Positions 23,050 through 33,048 of a stretch of DNA of 64,000 nt are shown here, in pieces; position 1 is the first letter of the stretch; each line of letters opens with the position of its first letter. The stretch is from Bidens hawaiensis (Eukaryota; Streptophyta; Magnoliopsida; Asterales; Asteraceae): NCBI GenBank assembly GCA_021521415.1, contig JAIQDT010000059.1:4404001-4468000 (forward strand). The letters run 5' to 3'. Made by a program: the position numbers and the translations under genes. The notes beneath the pieces are model-generated. The model was not told the origin of the DNA, ran no database searches, and was given only the letters and a program-made list of their open reading frames with translations.

Positions 23050-25833
23050 ATGGCTGCTGTTGGAGGTGCTGGAGGTGATGATGGTGATGAGCAACGACAA
23101 TTCTTCCCAGCTCATAACCAATACATCACTTTGGATCCAGACGCACGAGGCGTTGAAGACTATAGGGAGATTATCACATTTCTCCAACGATCACGAGTTT
23201 TTCACGCGATCACTAATACACTACCCATATCTCTGCCCAACATTCAAGATTTCTGGCAGACGGTGTATTATGATTGCAGACCTGAGCCTCCAGTGATGCG
23301 AGCAACTGTCAATGGTCAAGACATACAGTTTTCCTCGGAAGACATACGGTTGGCTCTGCAGTTCGGTGATGAAACGAGAGACGACCCAACGGAATTCGTA
23401 GCTCCTTTCCGTGACGGAGCTTACTTAAGGATGGGTTATTCGGGTCCGCTGGGGGACTCGCAGAGGAGGAAAGGCTTTCTGCTGGATCAATGGCGCTTTT
23501 TGATGCATGTGTTGATAGTATGCATGTCCGGCAGAAAGGCAGGAACAGATGGGATGGGTGCGACGATGCAATCGGCTATGATTGCGCTGACTTACAACCG
23601 CAGATATTCGTTTAGTCAGCTAATCTTTTACGAGATTGATCGTCAGAGACGGGCGACGGCGCGCGAGCGTTTTATTATGTATCCTCGGTTCCTACAAATG
23701 ATTATCAATCATGTCGCTCCGTCTGTACCGCAAAGACGCCCTATCAGATACGTTGAGTGCGTAACAAAACGTATCTTTGCTCAGTGCAGAACGTCGAGCA
23801 CTCGAAGCAACCCTGAGCGGCGTCCCAGGCATACTCCACTTTTCGGGTATCTCATTAACCCGGAGTATGTTCCTGCAGGAGGGGACGAGTTCAGGGATCC
23901 GCAACCACATCAGGCGGCAGCACCTCATGCTGTATCAGCTGCGCCTGTTGTATCTTCTGCTGCTGTGCCAGCTACTATATCTCAGGCTGTGTCCACTGCT
24001 GAAAACGTTGATCTAGATGCTGCTTTTAGTGGACATGGTTTGTTTGATATGGATGTCTCGGGTCCTCAGTTTATGGATGTTACCAGAGCAGCTACTTCGG
24101 TAGCTGACTCTGATCTAGACGAGACGTTTGCTGAGGCAAGAAGACTTATGGTGTCTCGTGAACGGACTACGGGAAAGAGGCCGAGAACTGTGGGGGAGGA
24201 TGAGGATGAAGTGGATGAAGAGGAGGCAGTACAGATTGTGCTAAGACGCTCAAGAAGAGAACAGAGAGGGATAGGTTCGGGAGCTGGAGAATCTTCAAGA
24301 CTAGTACGTTTTGCTCCACCTGCCTTATCTGGTATGTCTCTTATTCCTACTACTGCACAGGTTTCAGCGATCGAGACGTCGGCACCAACAATTGTGTCCC
24401 TACCACCTCAACCGCTTAATCCACCGGTGGTAGTTGCACGGTTTGTGGAGTCGACAATCACCTCTACTGCAGGGTTACCAAGTGTACCACCTGCGGTCAC
24501 TTCTGCTGATGTTCCACTAACTCCATTGCCTACTTCAGATACCGAGAGGATTCTTTCGCTAGAGCGGATTGTTGCTGAACAGTCAAAGACTATTGACCGC
24601 CTAGTGGAATCCAATCGACTACAAGCTGCCCTCCTGGTAGAACATGGACGAATAATAGATGCCTTCAAGGATTACTTGGCATCTCAGGGGGAGAAGACGT
24701 GTAGGGGCGATGAGTTGAGAACGAAAAGACGAGAAGATCATGACGATGATCCCAATGCACCTTCAGGTGCAGGTGGTGAGCTGCCAAGAACCTCTCAGGC
24801 TCTTGGAGCTTCCACAACTGAGGGGGAGTCTACAAATGCAGCTGGTGATGATGTTGTAGTTGTCGATGACGACGCTGATGTTGAAGACGTTATTGATGCG
24901 TTGAAGGAGTTGGATGAGGAGGAGGACGATGAGTTGATGGATGATGATGACGTGTTGCCTATGGATGAGATTGAGAGGATTGGAGAACAGATTAATGTGG
25001 AAGATGTATTAGAAGAAGGTGAGATTGTAGATGAGTCAGTGGAACATGAGATTCCAGCTGTTGAGAGATCAGAATTGGGGGATGAGAGTGTGATAGAAGA
25101 TACAGTATGGGAGGAGCAGCCGAACTGGAAAGAAGGCTGTGCTCAGTGGTTTGTTAAAACCAAGAAGCCTGCAGTGCCAACGATGTTCAGAAAGACTTAT
25201 AATATAAAGGGCTATGCAGAGTCAAAGAAAGGAATCATATGCATGTTGTACGACAAAGAGCTGAAACTATTTGTGATCAAACGGTACGACGGCATTCAGT
25301 ACTTTAAGAGATTGTTGAGATCTCTGAATTCCTTACCAGAATGTGAGGTGAGAGATTTAGCGAGATTGGGGCTGATCAATAGAAGTAATGATGATATGGC
25401 AAGAATCATTGGGAAGATCGTCTGGAAAGAAGCCATTAAAGACAAAAAGTTTGAACTCCTAAAGCCTCAAAAAGGAAAGTTGATAGAAGACAAAGATCGT
25501 GGAATGAGGGCTGACGGCAAACCTTGGATGGTAATGAAGTATAAACCAGTCCGTCATTTGAAAGAAGTACCGATGAAAGTTATGCCCAAGAACGTCCTAA
25601 AAGATTTAAAATGGTGGTACGTGGATTGTGAGACAGCTGAGGCGGTAATGGAAGATGAGGATGAACAAGAAGTACTTCGGGTGTACGACCCGATGCATCT
25701 TGTTAATCTATCGAAGGATGATTTGAAACTGCTCAACGAGAAGAAGATCTTCTACATTCCTGCTTGGAAGGATCAAGCTAGGAAATATCAAAGGGTAGTG
25801 TCGGTATGTGTGAGAGAAGGGGCGCACGCGTAG
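23050..25833 (+). CDS. Third ORF of the Copia element (env-position protein of unknown function)
   Basis: A 927-residue protein starting at the ATG at 23050, two bases after an acceptor-like TTTTGTGCAG (ending 23047), so it is probably made from a spliced RNA. The N-terminal domain (residues about 20-240: YREIITFLQRSRVFHAITN, QWRFLMHVLIVCMSG) resembles a domain I recall in many repeat-derived Asteraceae proteins. The middle is Ala/Pro/Ser-rich. A coiled-coil-like helix (ERILSLERIVAEQSKTIDRL) spans residues about 500-540 and a strongly acidic segment about 600-690. A basic, globular-looking C-terminal domain follows (about 700-927). I see no signal peptide or clear membrane segment, so calling it an envelope protein is not supported. 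It is uninterrupted. Confidence 0.85.
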   Translation: MAAVGGAGGDDGDEQRQFFPAHNQYITLDPDARGVEDYREIITFLQRSRVFHAITNTLPISLPNIQDFWQTVYYDCRPEPPVMRATVNGQDIQFSSEDIRLALQFGDETRDDPTEFVAPFRDGAYLRMGYSGPLGDSQRRKGFLLDQWRFLMHVLIVCMSGRKAGTDGMGATMQSAMIALTYNRRYSFSQLIFYEIDRQRRATARERFIMYPRFLQMIINHVAPSVPQRRPIRYVECVTKRIFAQCRTSSTRSNPERRPRHTPLFGYLINPEYVPAGGDEFRDPQPHQAAAPHAVSAAPVVSSAAVPATISQAVSTAENVDLDAAFSGHGLFDMDVSGPQFMDVTRAATSVADSDLDETFAEARRLMVSRERTTGKRPRTVGEDEDEVDEEEAVQIVLRRSRREQRGIGSGAGESSRLVRFAPPALSGMSLIPTTAQVSAIETSAPTIVSLPPQPLNPPVVVARFVESTITSTAGLPSVPPAVTSADVPLTPLPTSDTERILSLERIVAEQSKTIDRLVESNRLQAALLVEHGRIIDAFKDYLASQGEKTCRGDELRTKRREDHDDDPNAPSGAGGELPRTSQALGASTTEGESTNAAGDDVVVVDDDADVEDVIDALKELDEEEDDELMDDDDVLPMDEIERIGEQINVEDVLEEGEIVDESVEHEIPAVERSELGDESVIEDTVWEEQPNWKEGCAQWFVKTKKPAVPTMFRKTYNIKGYAESKKGIICMLYDKELKLFVIKRYDGIQYFKRLLRSLNSLPECEVRDLARLGLINRSNDDMARIIGKIVWKEAIKDKKFELLKPQKGKLIEDKDRGMRADGKPWMVMKYKPVRHLKEVPMKVMPKNVLKDLKWWYVDCETAEAVMEDEDEQEVLRVYDPMHLVNLSKDDLKLLNEKKIFYIPAWKDQARKYQRVVSVCVREGAHA

Positions 25834-25885
25834 AGGTAAAGATTACAAGACTCAAGATTTGAAGATCAAGATATGAAGCTACTGC

Positions 25886-25895
25886 CAAGGGGGAG
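25886..25895 (+). other. Copia polypurine tract
   Basis: CAAGGGGGAG lies two bases before the 3' LTR. It is the expected plus-strand primer and typical of SIRE/Maximus-type Copia elements. Confidence 0.9.
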
Positions 25896-25897
25896 TC

Positions 25898-26325
25898 TGT
25901 TGGTACATGTATGTCAGTAGTTCATAGTCTAGCATTTGTAATCGAGTCTGTAATGTAATTATGTTTTGTTTATGTTTGTTTTGTAATGCGCGAAGTTGTC
26001 AACAAGTTCGCTATGGCGAACTTGTTGAATCAGCGAAGTTATTGACAACTTCGCCTGTGGCGAAGTTGTCGTGTTTATATACTGTTTCAGACGAAACAGT
26101 TTAGTTAGTTGGTTTAGGGTTTTCGTTTCAGTTTTCAGTAACCGAGTTACGTGTCATAGTCTGTAACGGTGACTTCGGGTCACGTGTTTGTTATCAATAT
26201 AACGTGGTTGGTTTATTGCTTGTGTGTTCGATCTCTACATACTCTACACTCGTATCTACCTACGCAGGGATTCCGCACCTGCGTTGTTAGAGACATCCCG
26301 TGTACGATCCGTCCTGGAACCTACA
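25898..26325 (+). repeat. 3' LTR of the Copia element
   Basis: This is 428 bp, with two mismatches to the 5' LTR, and includes the hairpin at 26033-26054. It is followed by the TATCT target duplication. Confidence 0.95.
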
Positions 26326-26330
26326 TATCT

Positions 26331-27212
26331 TGATTTTGTGTAAGTGTAATTGTTTGTGATTAATCAAGAACTAAGTACTCGGATTCCTAGAACGCGAGGT
26401 CGTTACTTGACAATCAATCAATATAGTCTTAACCCTAATTCCTTCTACTAAATCTCAATTGTCAACGACACCAAGAATGTATAGAACGAAACTAAGTTTA
26501 AAACGATATGGACAAATTACAAACAATCAAACAAACATCATAATTATACTAACCTCAACAATTAGATAACCAATCCAAATTCAAGAACAATAAACATAAA
26601 TGTATTGTGAATAACCTTACATCCAAGAGAAACACCAAAGGGTTTAGCCACACATGATTGGTTTCATCAATCAAATGTTTAATCCAATTCAATCAAAGAT
26701 TATGATGTTAATCTTCAATAAGAAACACCCAAAATATTGTTCCAAGGCACCAAAATCACCCACGCCAATTGTCTAGTTCGGAATCCCCAAGAATGGAACC
26801 CAAAAGTCCTTTAAACCCATTTTTCGAGTTGTAACCTACATCAAAATGCTGAGGCTACAGTAAGCTACGGTGGCTACCGTAAGCTACGGTAGCCCTGAAG
26901 TTCCTACGGTGGAAAGTGTCTGTTTACGGTGGCTTTTTACGGCAGACCCCTAGCGTAGCTTACGGTGGCTACCGTAAGCTATGGTAGACCTAGTTCAAAA
27001 TTCCATTTTTCTTTATCAATTCTTGGCTGTTGACTTCCCGCATTGACTCTCTTGTTCCTTTTCATCTGAAAACACTCGAGCAACCTTTTCTCCACATTTG
27101 TACCTGCATTACACAACATAGTGTAGTAATCCAAATCTTTGAATTTATACATAAACGCACACGTTTTAACTAGAATTATGACACTTAAGGGTGGCTCTAC
27201 AATCCACCGTCA
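26331..27212 (-). repeat. Left (3') Gypsy LTR, second part
   Basis: This continues the LTR from 13970 after the Copia insertion; 295 plus 882 bases match the 1179-bp right LTR. It includes a hairpin-rich block at 26860-26995, made of CTACGGTGGCTACCGTAAGC-like words in both orientations. Confidence 0.9.
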
Positions 27213-28689
27213 CATCCCCACACTTACATGTTACTTGCCCTCAAACAACTCAAACAATTTCTTGTTTTTAAAACACAACCACCAAACATACCACAAAGCC
27301 CGGCTCAGTCAAGGTCCCCAATCATACCCTATTCCCTCATTATTAGTGGTTTGCATTAGAATCACTCAATATTATATTTAAAACATAGAATTCTAGTCAA
27401 CCTTAACATGCTTTCGGCTTTTACTCACACATAACACACTGTCACTCATTAACCCTCTTATCGGTGATCGTTCTATATTTTCCAATAATACTCAATTCTC
27501 CTCGCATACGCTTGTACTACCATCAAATCTCCACCTATATATGCTTTGACACAAATACAAATCAAGAGGACTTAAAACGGGTTATAACGGGGCTAGGTGT
27601 AAGGGTATGGAATGGAATATTGAAAGTAGCTCAGGCGATCCGATCCGGCTTATTACATCAAAACTAATTAAACAATAATATAAACAACAATAAACATTAC
27701 TAACTTGCATCTCAACACTCACTACACCATACTTCGAACATTGACTCTCAACTTTTTCTTTCTTCTTTTTTTTTCTTTTTTTTTCATTTTTTTCTTTTTT
27801 TTTTTTTTGAGTAAACATAATACTCAATACTTCCTATTGATTAGTACTATAACAATTACAAATATAAAGAAATACCTACTAAGCCGGATCGTCTCGCAAC
27901 ATAACATCGGGGTTGATTAAATAAAAAGAATAAGTCCAATAAAGTTTTCTAAGGGAACCAACCCCCCGCCCATCTCATTGCCCACGCTCATATGTGTAAT
28001 GTATGAGGCCCAACCCCCCAAAACCCACACTCACGCTCATCCAGACTAGGTTTAAACCTAATTGCCTCTATCACTTTTGCACATATGCCAAGCTAAGGTC
28101 TCAAAATGCATTGATAGCACAAGATCTAACGGAGAATAACCAATCCATCACCGCTCTTCACTTTCCGAATAAACAAGTAGATATGGACATGTTATGAAAG
28201 TTATTATACCGAAAGCATGCTAACCTTGACTAGAATACTACACAACCTCGTTTTTTTTAAAACAACTAAGCAAATTTGACCTTTAGGGAATTGTGCCCAT
28301 GAAAAGGGACCAAAATCTTACCCCGCCATCTTACCACTTTCCGACTTTCTTTAAATTTTTTTTATTTATTTTTTTATTTTTTTCTCTTTTCTTTTTCTTT
28401 TTTATTTACGAAAAATTTTTAAGAACAAAAAATTCCCACATCCCCACACTTGGGATACATTGTCCCCAATGTATGGTTTTGAGAAATTAAAAAAATCAAC
28501 TTCCATTCATGAAAAACCCGTGTTGTTCCCAACATAGTGTCAAAGAGAAATCCATAAGAATTTCCCCACACTTGGTTTTTGCTAAGATGGTAACTTAAAA
28601 AATACCATTAATAACAAACAAACTAGAAATTATAGAGCAAAATAAAAATAAAAATATACAAAATGTACAATTACCACCTTTTTGAAACT
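27213..28689. other. Gypsy internal non-coding region (minus-strand 3' part) and polypurine tract
   Basis: The polypurine tract GTGTGGGGATG (minus strand) abuts the LTR at 27213-27223. The rest is AT-rich with long T/C runs at 27750-27815 and 28345-28410 and has no frame resembling reverse transcriptase or integrase. Confidence 0.7.
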
Positions 28690-31600
28690 TTTATGACATT
28701 CAAGGTGAGTGACTGGCCCACTCTCGTGCAGCCTTCTCGTTATAAGCACGCTCTTTTTCAAGCAACTGTTGCCAGTCTTCCTGTAAACCAGGGTCGGGCC
28801 CGAACATCCTCATCCTCCACCCTGGATCATTTTAGGTTAGGTGGATGTCTCACTTTTGTCTTCCTTGGTCGGCCACCTTTTTCTGCCACCTTCTCACTCT
28901 GTTGATGCTCAGCTTCTTTCTTCTCAACTGACCTGTCAATCACAAAACACTCCATTTTCGTGTGATCCTTACTCAAGGATGCTCACTTGTTAACAAAATC
29001 CGCCTTCAGGCTTTCCTTGTCAATAAAAGGGTCAGTAGTATTTTCAAATAATAATAACCGTTTATCACGATTCTCACATTTAATTCCCAGTGTCCCCTTA
29101 GCACAATCAATTACTGCAAGTGAAGTGGCGAGGAAGGGTCTACCCAATTTGACTGTGGGTTGCGTATTAGTTACATTTTTAGCATAATCAAGTACTAAAA
29201 AGTCAACTGAGTAACAGAAATCCTCCACATGTACCATCAAATTATATATCATGCCTCGGGGAAGTGTATGGGTTTGTTCCGCTAAAACCACGGTGGTGTT
29301 TACTTTTTGTAGCGGACCAAACTCATACTGATCATATAAACTACCGGGAATTATACTAACACAAGCTCCAAGAGCTAGCAGTGCCCAATCAGTTTTAAAT
29401 TCACCAATTTGGATTGATAAAAAGGGCACTCCTGGGTCTTGAAGTTTAATCGGGATAATATTATTATCAACCCTCTCATCCCTTATTTTGGTTAATTTGT
29501 CATTTAAACATTTATCACAAGAACAATTTTCACACAAAGATATTTCATTCGGTTGTAATTTAGATTTGTTTTGAAAAATTGTTTCATAATTACTCGTATT
29601 TTCAGTCTCATCCCTAATATCTTCCACCACCTCCTCAACAAACTGTGGTGTTGGATCAATTTGAACACTTGAAATTCCAAAATTAGGTAAAAGACTTACC
29701 GCATTGATATGCACGTTGTTCCCCTTCTTTAAGCTCGAGCTATGTTTCTTCAAATTCTCAACATCGGTTGCAAGTTGACCCATTTGAGTGGTCAACGATT
29801 GAATGACTTTGTCACGGACTTCATCCTTTTGCATTCGCACTTCATCAAGTTGATTTCTCCGTTGCATGTCTTGTTGTATCATCCTAAGCATATCCATGAC
29901 TTCATTCCCACTTGAATAACTTTGACCCGAACACCCACTTTGATCACTTCCCGTTTGTTGAAATTGACTTTTAAAGCCTTGATTTTTGTATTGTTAGCGT
30001 GGAACATAATTTCCTTGATTCCCTTGGAAATTCGGATTAGATTGAGTAGCCGGATTCCCATAACGAAAATTGAGATGATTTTTCAACCCGGGGTGGTAAG
30101 TGTTTAAATTCATGTTATAATTTCGACCACCTCCCCCTTGACCTTGAAGTGCATTCACGTTCTCTAATTGTGCTTGTCCCACCGTACACACATCCGCCGC
30201 ATGACCTAACTCATTGCAATTTGTACAAACATCAATTCTTTAGTTAGTGGTTTGTACTCCTACATCTTCTACGGCATGGACTTGTGGTCTTCCAATTGCC
30301 GACCTTGCTCTTCTTGCGGTTTGAGCCTTTCTTTTCGATGTGACCGACATTTTCTCCAAGAATTTCCAATCATCTTGTTCATAATTGGTACCGAATGTAC
30401 CATTTGTGATTGACATTAAGTCCCTCTCATCTTCCGCATTTAACCCCTCATGAAAAGCATTCAACAATTCCCAAAGAGCTATACCATGGTGAGGACAATT
30501 TTTTATCATCATATTAAACCTCTCAAATGCTTCATGAAACATCTCACCCGGTTGTTGTTAGAAGCTTCTCAAATTTCGTCTCGCATCATTAGTCTTTTGG
30601 GCCGTGTAAAACTCTTCCAAGAACCTTTGTTGCATCTCGGCCCAAGTATAAATTGATGCGGAAGGCAAAGTGTAGAACAATCTCTTGGCCTTATCTTCTA
30701 ACGAGAATTGGAATAAAACCAACTTAACTTCATCCGGTGAAAAACCTTGACCCCCAATCGTGTTGCAAATAGAGTCATATGCCTCCAAATGAAAATAAGG
30801 TTCTTCCGTTGCTAGACCATTATACTTTGGTAAACTTTGGAGCGCATTGGTTCTCACCTCAAACGTTCTTCCATTTTGGTTTTGAGGAATAACTACCGGA
30901 GATGGGTTATTGGTGATGACCGGTCTAAAATGAGCTTCAATTCCCCTAACCATCTCCCTTGCATGCCTTCTTGGTACCCCCAGTGGTACTCTCGGTTGGC
31001 CCATTTGCCGTTAAACGGGCCTTTGTTGGGCATATTGTTGGAATTGTGGTTGAGGATTTGGTTGTTGAGGTTGTTGATATTGCGGTTGTTGTGGAACTTG
31101 TTGCAATGGTTGTGGTTATTGTATTTGATTGATATTCGGCCTACCCCATTTTTGCACTAGTTGTTGCGGTTGTTGTTCGGGTCCATACCCGAATTGCCCT
31201 TGCACCCTCAATTGACTCCCATCAACTCCACTTACATATCCTTCTTCAAATTCTTCATACCCTTCATTGTTATCTCCATAATGTGGCCCACCAAACAAAT
31301 GCGGGCCCAATCTAAGACCCGGTGAAATATGGGTTATGGGTGGGTCTTGGGGAAATGTGTATGGTTGTCGATGGTAGAATGAATGCTGTTGAGAGTAAAA
31401 AGGTGATTGTTGTGATGAAGTCGATGATTGTCCTTGAATAGGCATGAAGTTGGACAAGGGTGGAAGGTTAGCTAGTGGTTGAAAGCTAAACACGGTTAAA
31501 GTAGGCTCGCTTGTAGGATTTGTGGTGGTAATGGGTTCAGTGGATGGTGGGTTATGTGGATTGATGGGTGGTGGCATTGGCGGTAAAGTTTGTTCCGAAG

Positions 31601-31751
31601 TCATGATTGTGGTGTTAGTTGTTCGACTTTGTGTGCTTGGTAACCCAATAATCTTGTTCTCCCTTTGAAGAATCAGATTCTGGCGAAAAGTTCTCTCGAT
31701 TTCCGGATTAAAAGCTAACGGTGATGAAGACCGCAAGTGTCGTGTATGCAT
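28690..31751 (-). pseudogene. gag: Gypsy gag-protease ORF interrupted by five in-frame TAA codons
   Basis: On the minus strand a single frame runs from 31751 to 28983. It comprises a Pro/Gln-rich N-terminus; the retrotransposon gag domain (30558-31004, with AEMQQRFLEEFYTAQK; continuing to 30240); a CCHC knuckle (C-x2-C-x4-H-x4-C near 30188-30230); and a retropepsin-like domain (about 29000-29480: LSIQIGEFKTDWALLALGA, then LGRPFLATSLAVIDC). The usual catalytic D-S/T-G is not intact here: the sequence reads ALGA. The stops are TAA at 31116, 31011, 30558, 30240 and 29994, with no frameshift between them. Beyond 28983 a short conserved-looking tail (DWQQLLEKERAYNEKAARE, near 28700-28770) is in another frame. 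It is probably non-functional. Confidence 0.8.
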
Positions 31752-31849
31752 ATACCTGTAAGTACCTGCACACTAGCACAACCCGTGTAAAACTGACAAT
31801 AACAATTTAAACAAAAACTACAAAAATAACACACGTTGCGCACTACTAA

Positions 31850-31867
31850 CCGGCAACGGCGCCAAAA
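31850..31867 (-). other. Gypsy primer-binding site
   Basis: The minus strand reads TTTTGGCGCCGTTGCCGG two bases inside the right LTR. It is the motif seen in Athila/Tat-lineage Gypsy elements; I do not assign the tRNA. Confidence 0.8.
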
Positions 31868-31869
31868 TT

Positions 31870-33048
31870 TGACACGAGGTCGAAGTCTCAAGCAAAAATA
31901 AACCAAATACAACTAACTAAATAGCGGTAAGTGGGTGTCGAACATGAGGAGTTTGTGGAATATGTGTTACTAAGTAACTCAACAATTAAACTAATATACA
32001 TGTAAATGACGAAAAAGTAATTCTCAAGTTGGTTTTGGTTAGATTTTATAAACTAAATAAACTATACGAAAGTTGTAAACAATTGCTTAAGCAAGTATTC
32101 CTCTTGGAATTCGGGTTATTACTCAACACTTTTATTAAAGTTCAATGGATAAATCATAATATCTTGATTTTGTGTAAGTGTAATTGTTTGGGATTAATCA
32201 AGAACTAAGTACTCGGATTCCTAGAACGCGAGGTCGTTACTTGATAATCAATCAATATAGTCTTAACCCTAATTCCTTCTACTAAATCTCAATTGTCAAT
32301 GACACAAAGAACGTATAGAACGAAACTAAGTTTAAAACGATATGGACAAATTACAAACAATCAAACAAACATCATAGTTATACTAACCTCAACAATTAAA
32401 TAACTAATCCAAATTCAAGAACAATAAACATAAATGTATCGTGAATAACCTTACATCCAAGGGAAACACCAAAGGGTTTTGCCACACATGATCGGTTTCA
32501 TCAATCTAATGTTTAATCCAATTCAATCAAAGATTATGATGTTAATCTTCAATAAGAAACACCCAAAATATTGTTCCAAGGCACCAAAATCACCCACACC
32601 AATTGTCTAGTTCGGAATACCCAAGAATGGAACCCAAAAGTCCTTTAAAACCCATTTTTCAAGTTGTAACCGACATCAAAATGTTGAGGCTACAGTAAGC
32701 TACGGTGGCTACCGTAAGCTACGGTAGCCCTGAAGTTCCTACGGTGGAAAGTGTCTGTTTACGGTGGCTTTTTACGGCAGACCCCTAGCGTAGCTTACGG
32801 TGGCTACCGTAAGCTACGGTAGACCTAGTTCAAAATTCCATTTTTCTTTATCAATTCTTGGCTGTTGACTTCCCGCATTGACTCTCTTGTTCCTTTTCAT
32901 CTGAACACACTCGAGCAACATTTTCTCATTATTTGTACCTGCATTACACAACATAGTGTAGTAATCCAAATCCTTGAATTTATACATAAACGCACACGTT
33001 TTAACAAGAATTACGACACTTAAGGGTGGCTCTACAATCCACCCGTCA
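31870..33048 (-). repeat. Right (5') Gypsy LTR
   Basis: This is 1179 bp (TGACAC...CCGTCA on the plus strand) and matches the split left LTR. It is followed by the ACTAT duplication and the ULP1-like exon. Confidence 0.93.

Larger units (their letters stand above)
13971..26325 (+). mobile_element. Complete young Ty1/Copia element with gag, pol and a third large ORF (SIRE/Maximus-like)
   Basis: Both LTRs are 428 bp (TGTTGG...CCTACA) and differ at only two positions: C/G in the AGTTTACTTAG region and C/T in GGTGACCTCGG. The target-site duplication is TATCT (13966-13970 and 26326-26330). The element has a perfect TGGTATCAGAGCC primer-binding site (14401-14413) and a CAAGGGGGAG polypurine tract (25886-25895). 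Gene order gag, protease, integrase, reverse transcriptase, RNase H is Copia-type. The long internal region downstream of pol with a 927-aa ORF, plus the AAGGGGGAG tract, point to the SIRE/Maximus lineage. All three ORFs are uninterrupted. With near-identical LTRs it could have moved recently and may be competent. Confidence 0.95.
13676..33048 (-). mobile_element. Ty3/Gypsy-type element with gag and protease only, inserted in the ULP1-like gene
   Basis: LTRs of about 1.18 kb (TGACACGAGG...CCGTCA) lie at 13676-27212 (split by the Copia element) and 31870-33048. The 5-bp target-site duplication ACTAT is perfect (13671-13675 and 33049-33053). On the minus strand the right LTR is followed by TTTTGGCGCCGTTGCCGG (about 31850-31867), a primer-binding site of the Athila/Tat type. 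The purine tract GTGTGGGGATG precedes the left LTR (27213-27223). The only coding region is gag plus an aspartic protease; reverse transcriptase and integrase are absent, and 27224-28690 is non-coding. It would therefore have needed pol from a relative. The LTRs differ by about 3% counted by eye, so it is much older than the Copia inside it. Confidence 0.9.

Noticed and set aside
23050..25833. Calling the third Copia ORF an envelope protein
   Set aside because: Its position fits, but I see no signal peptide, furin-like site or membrane anchor, so it is left as unknown function.
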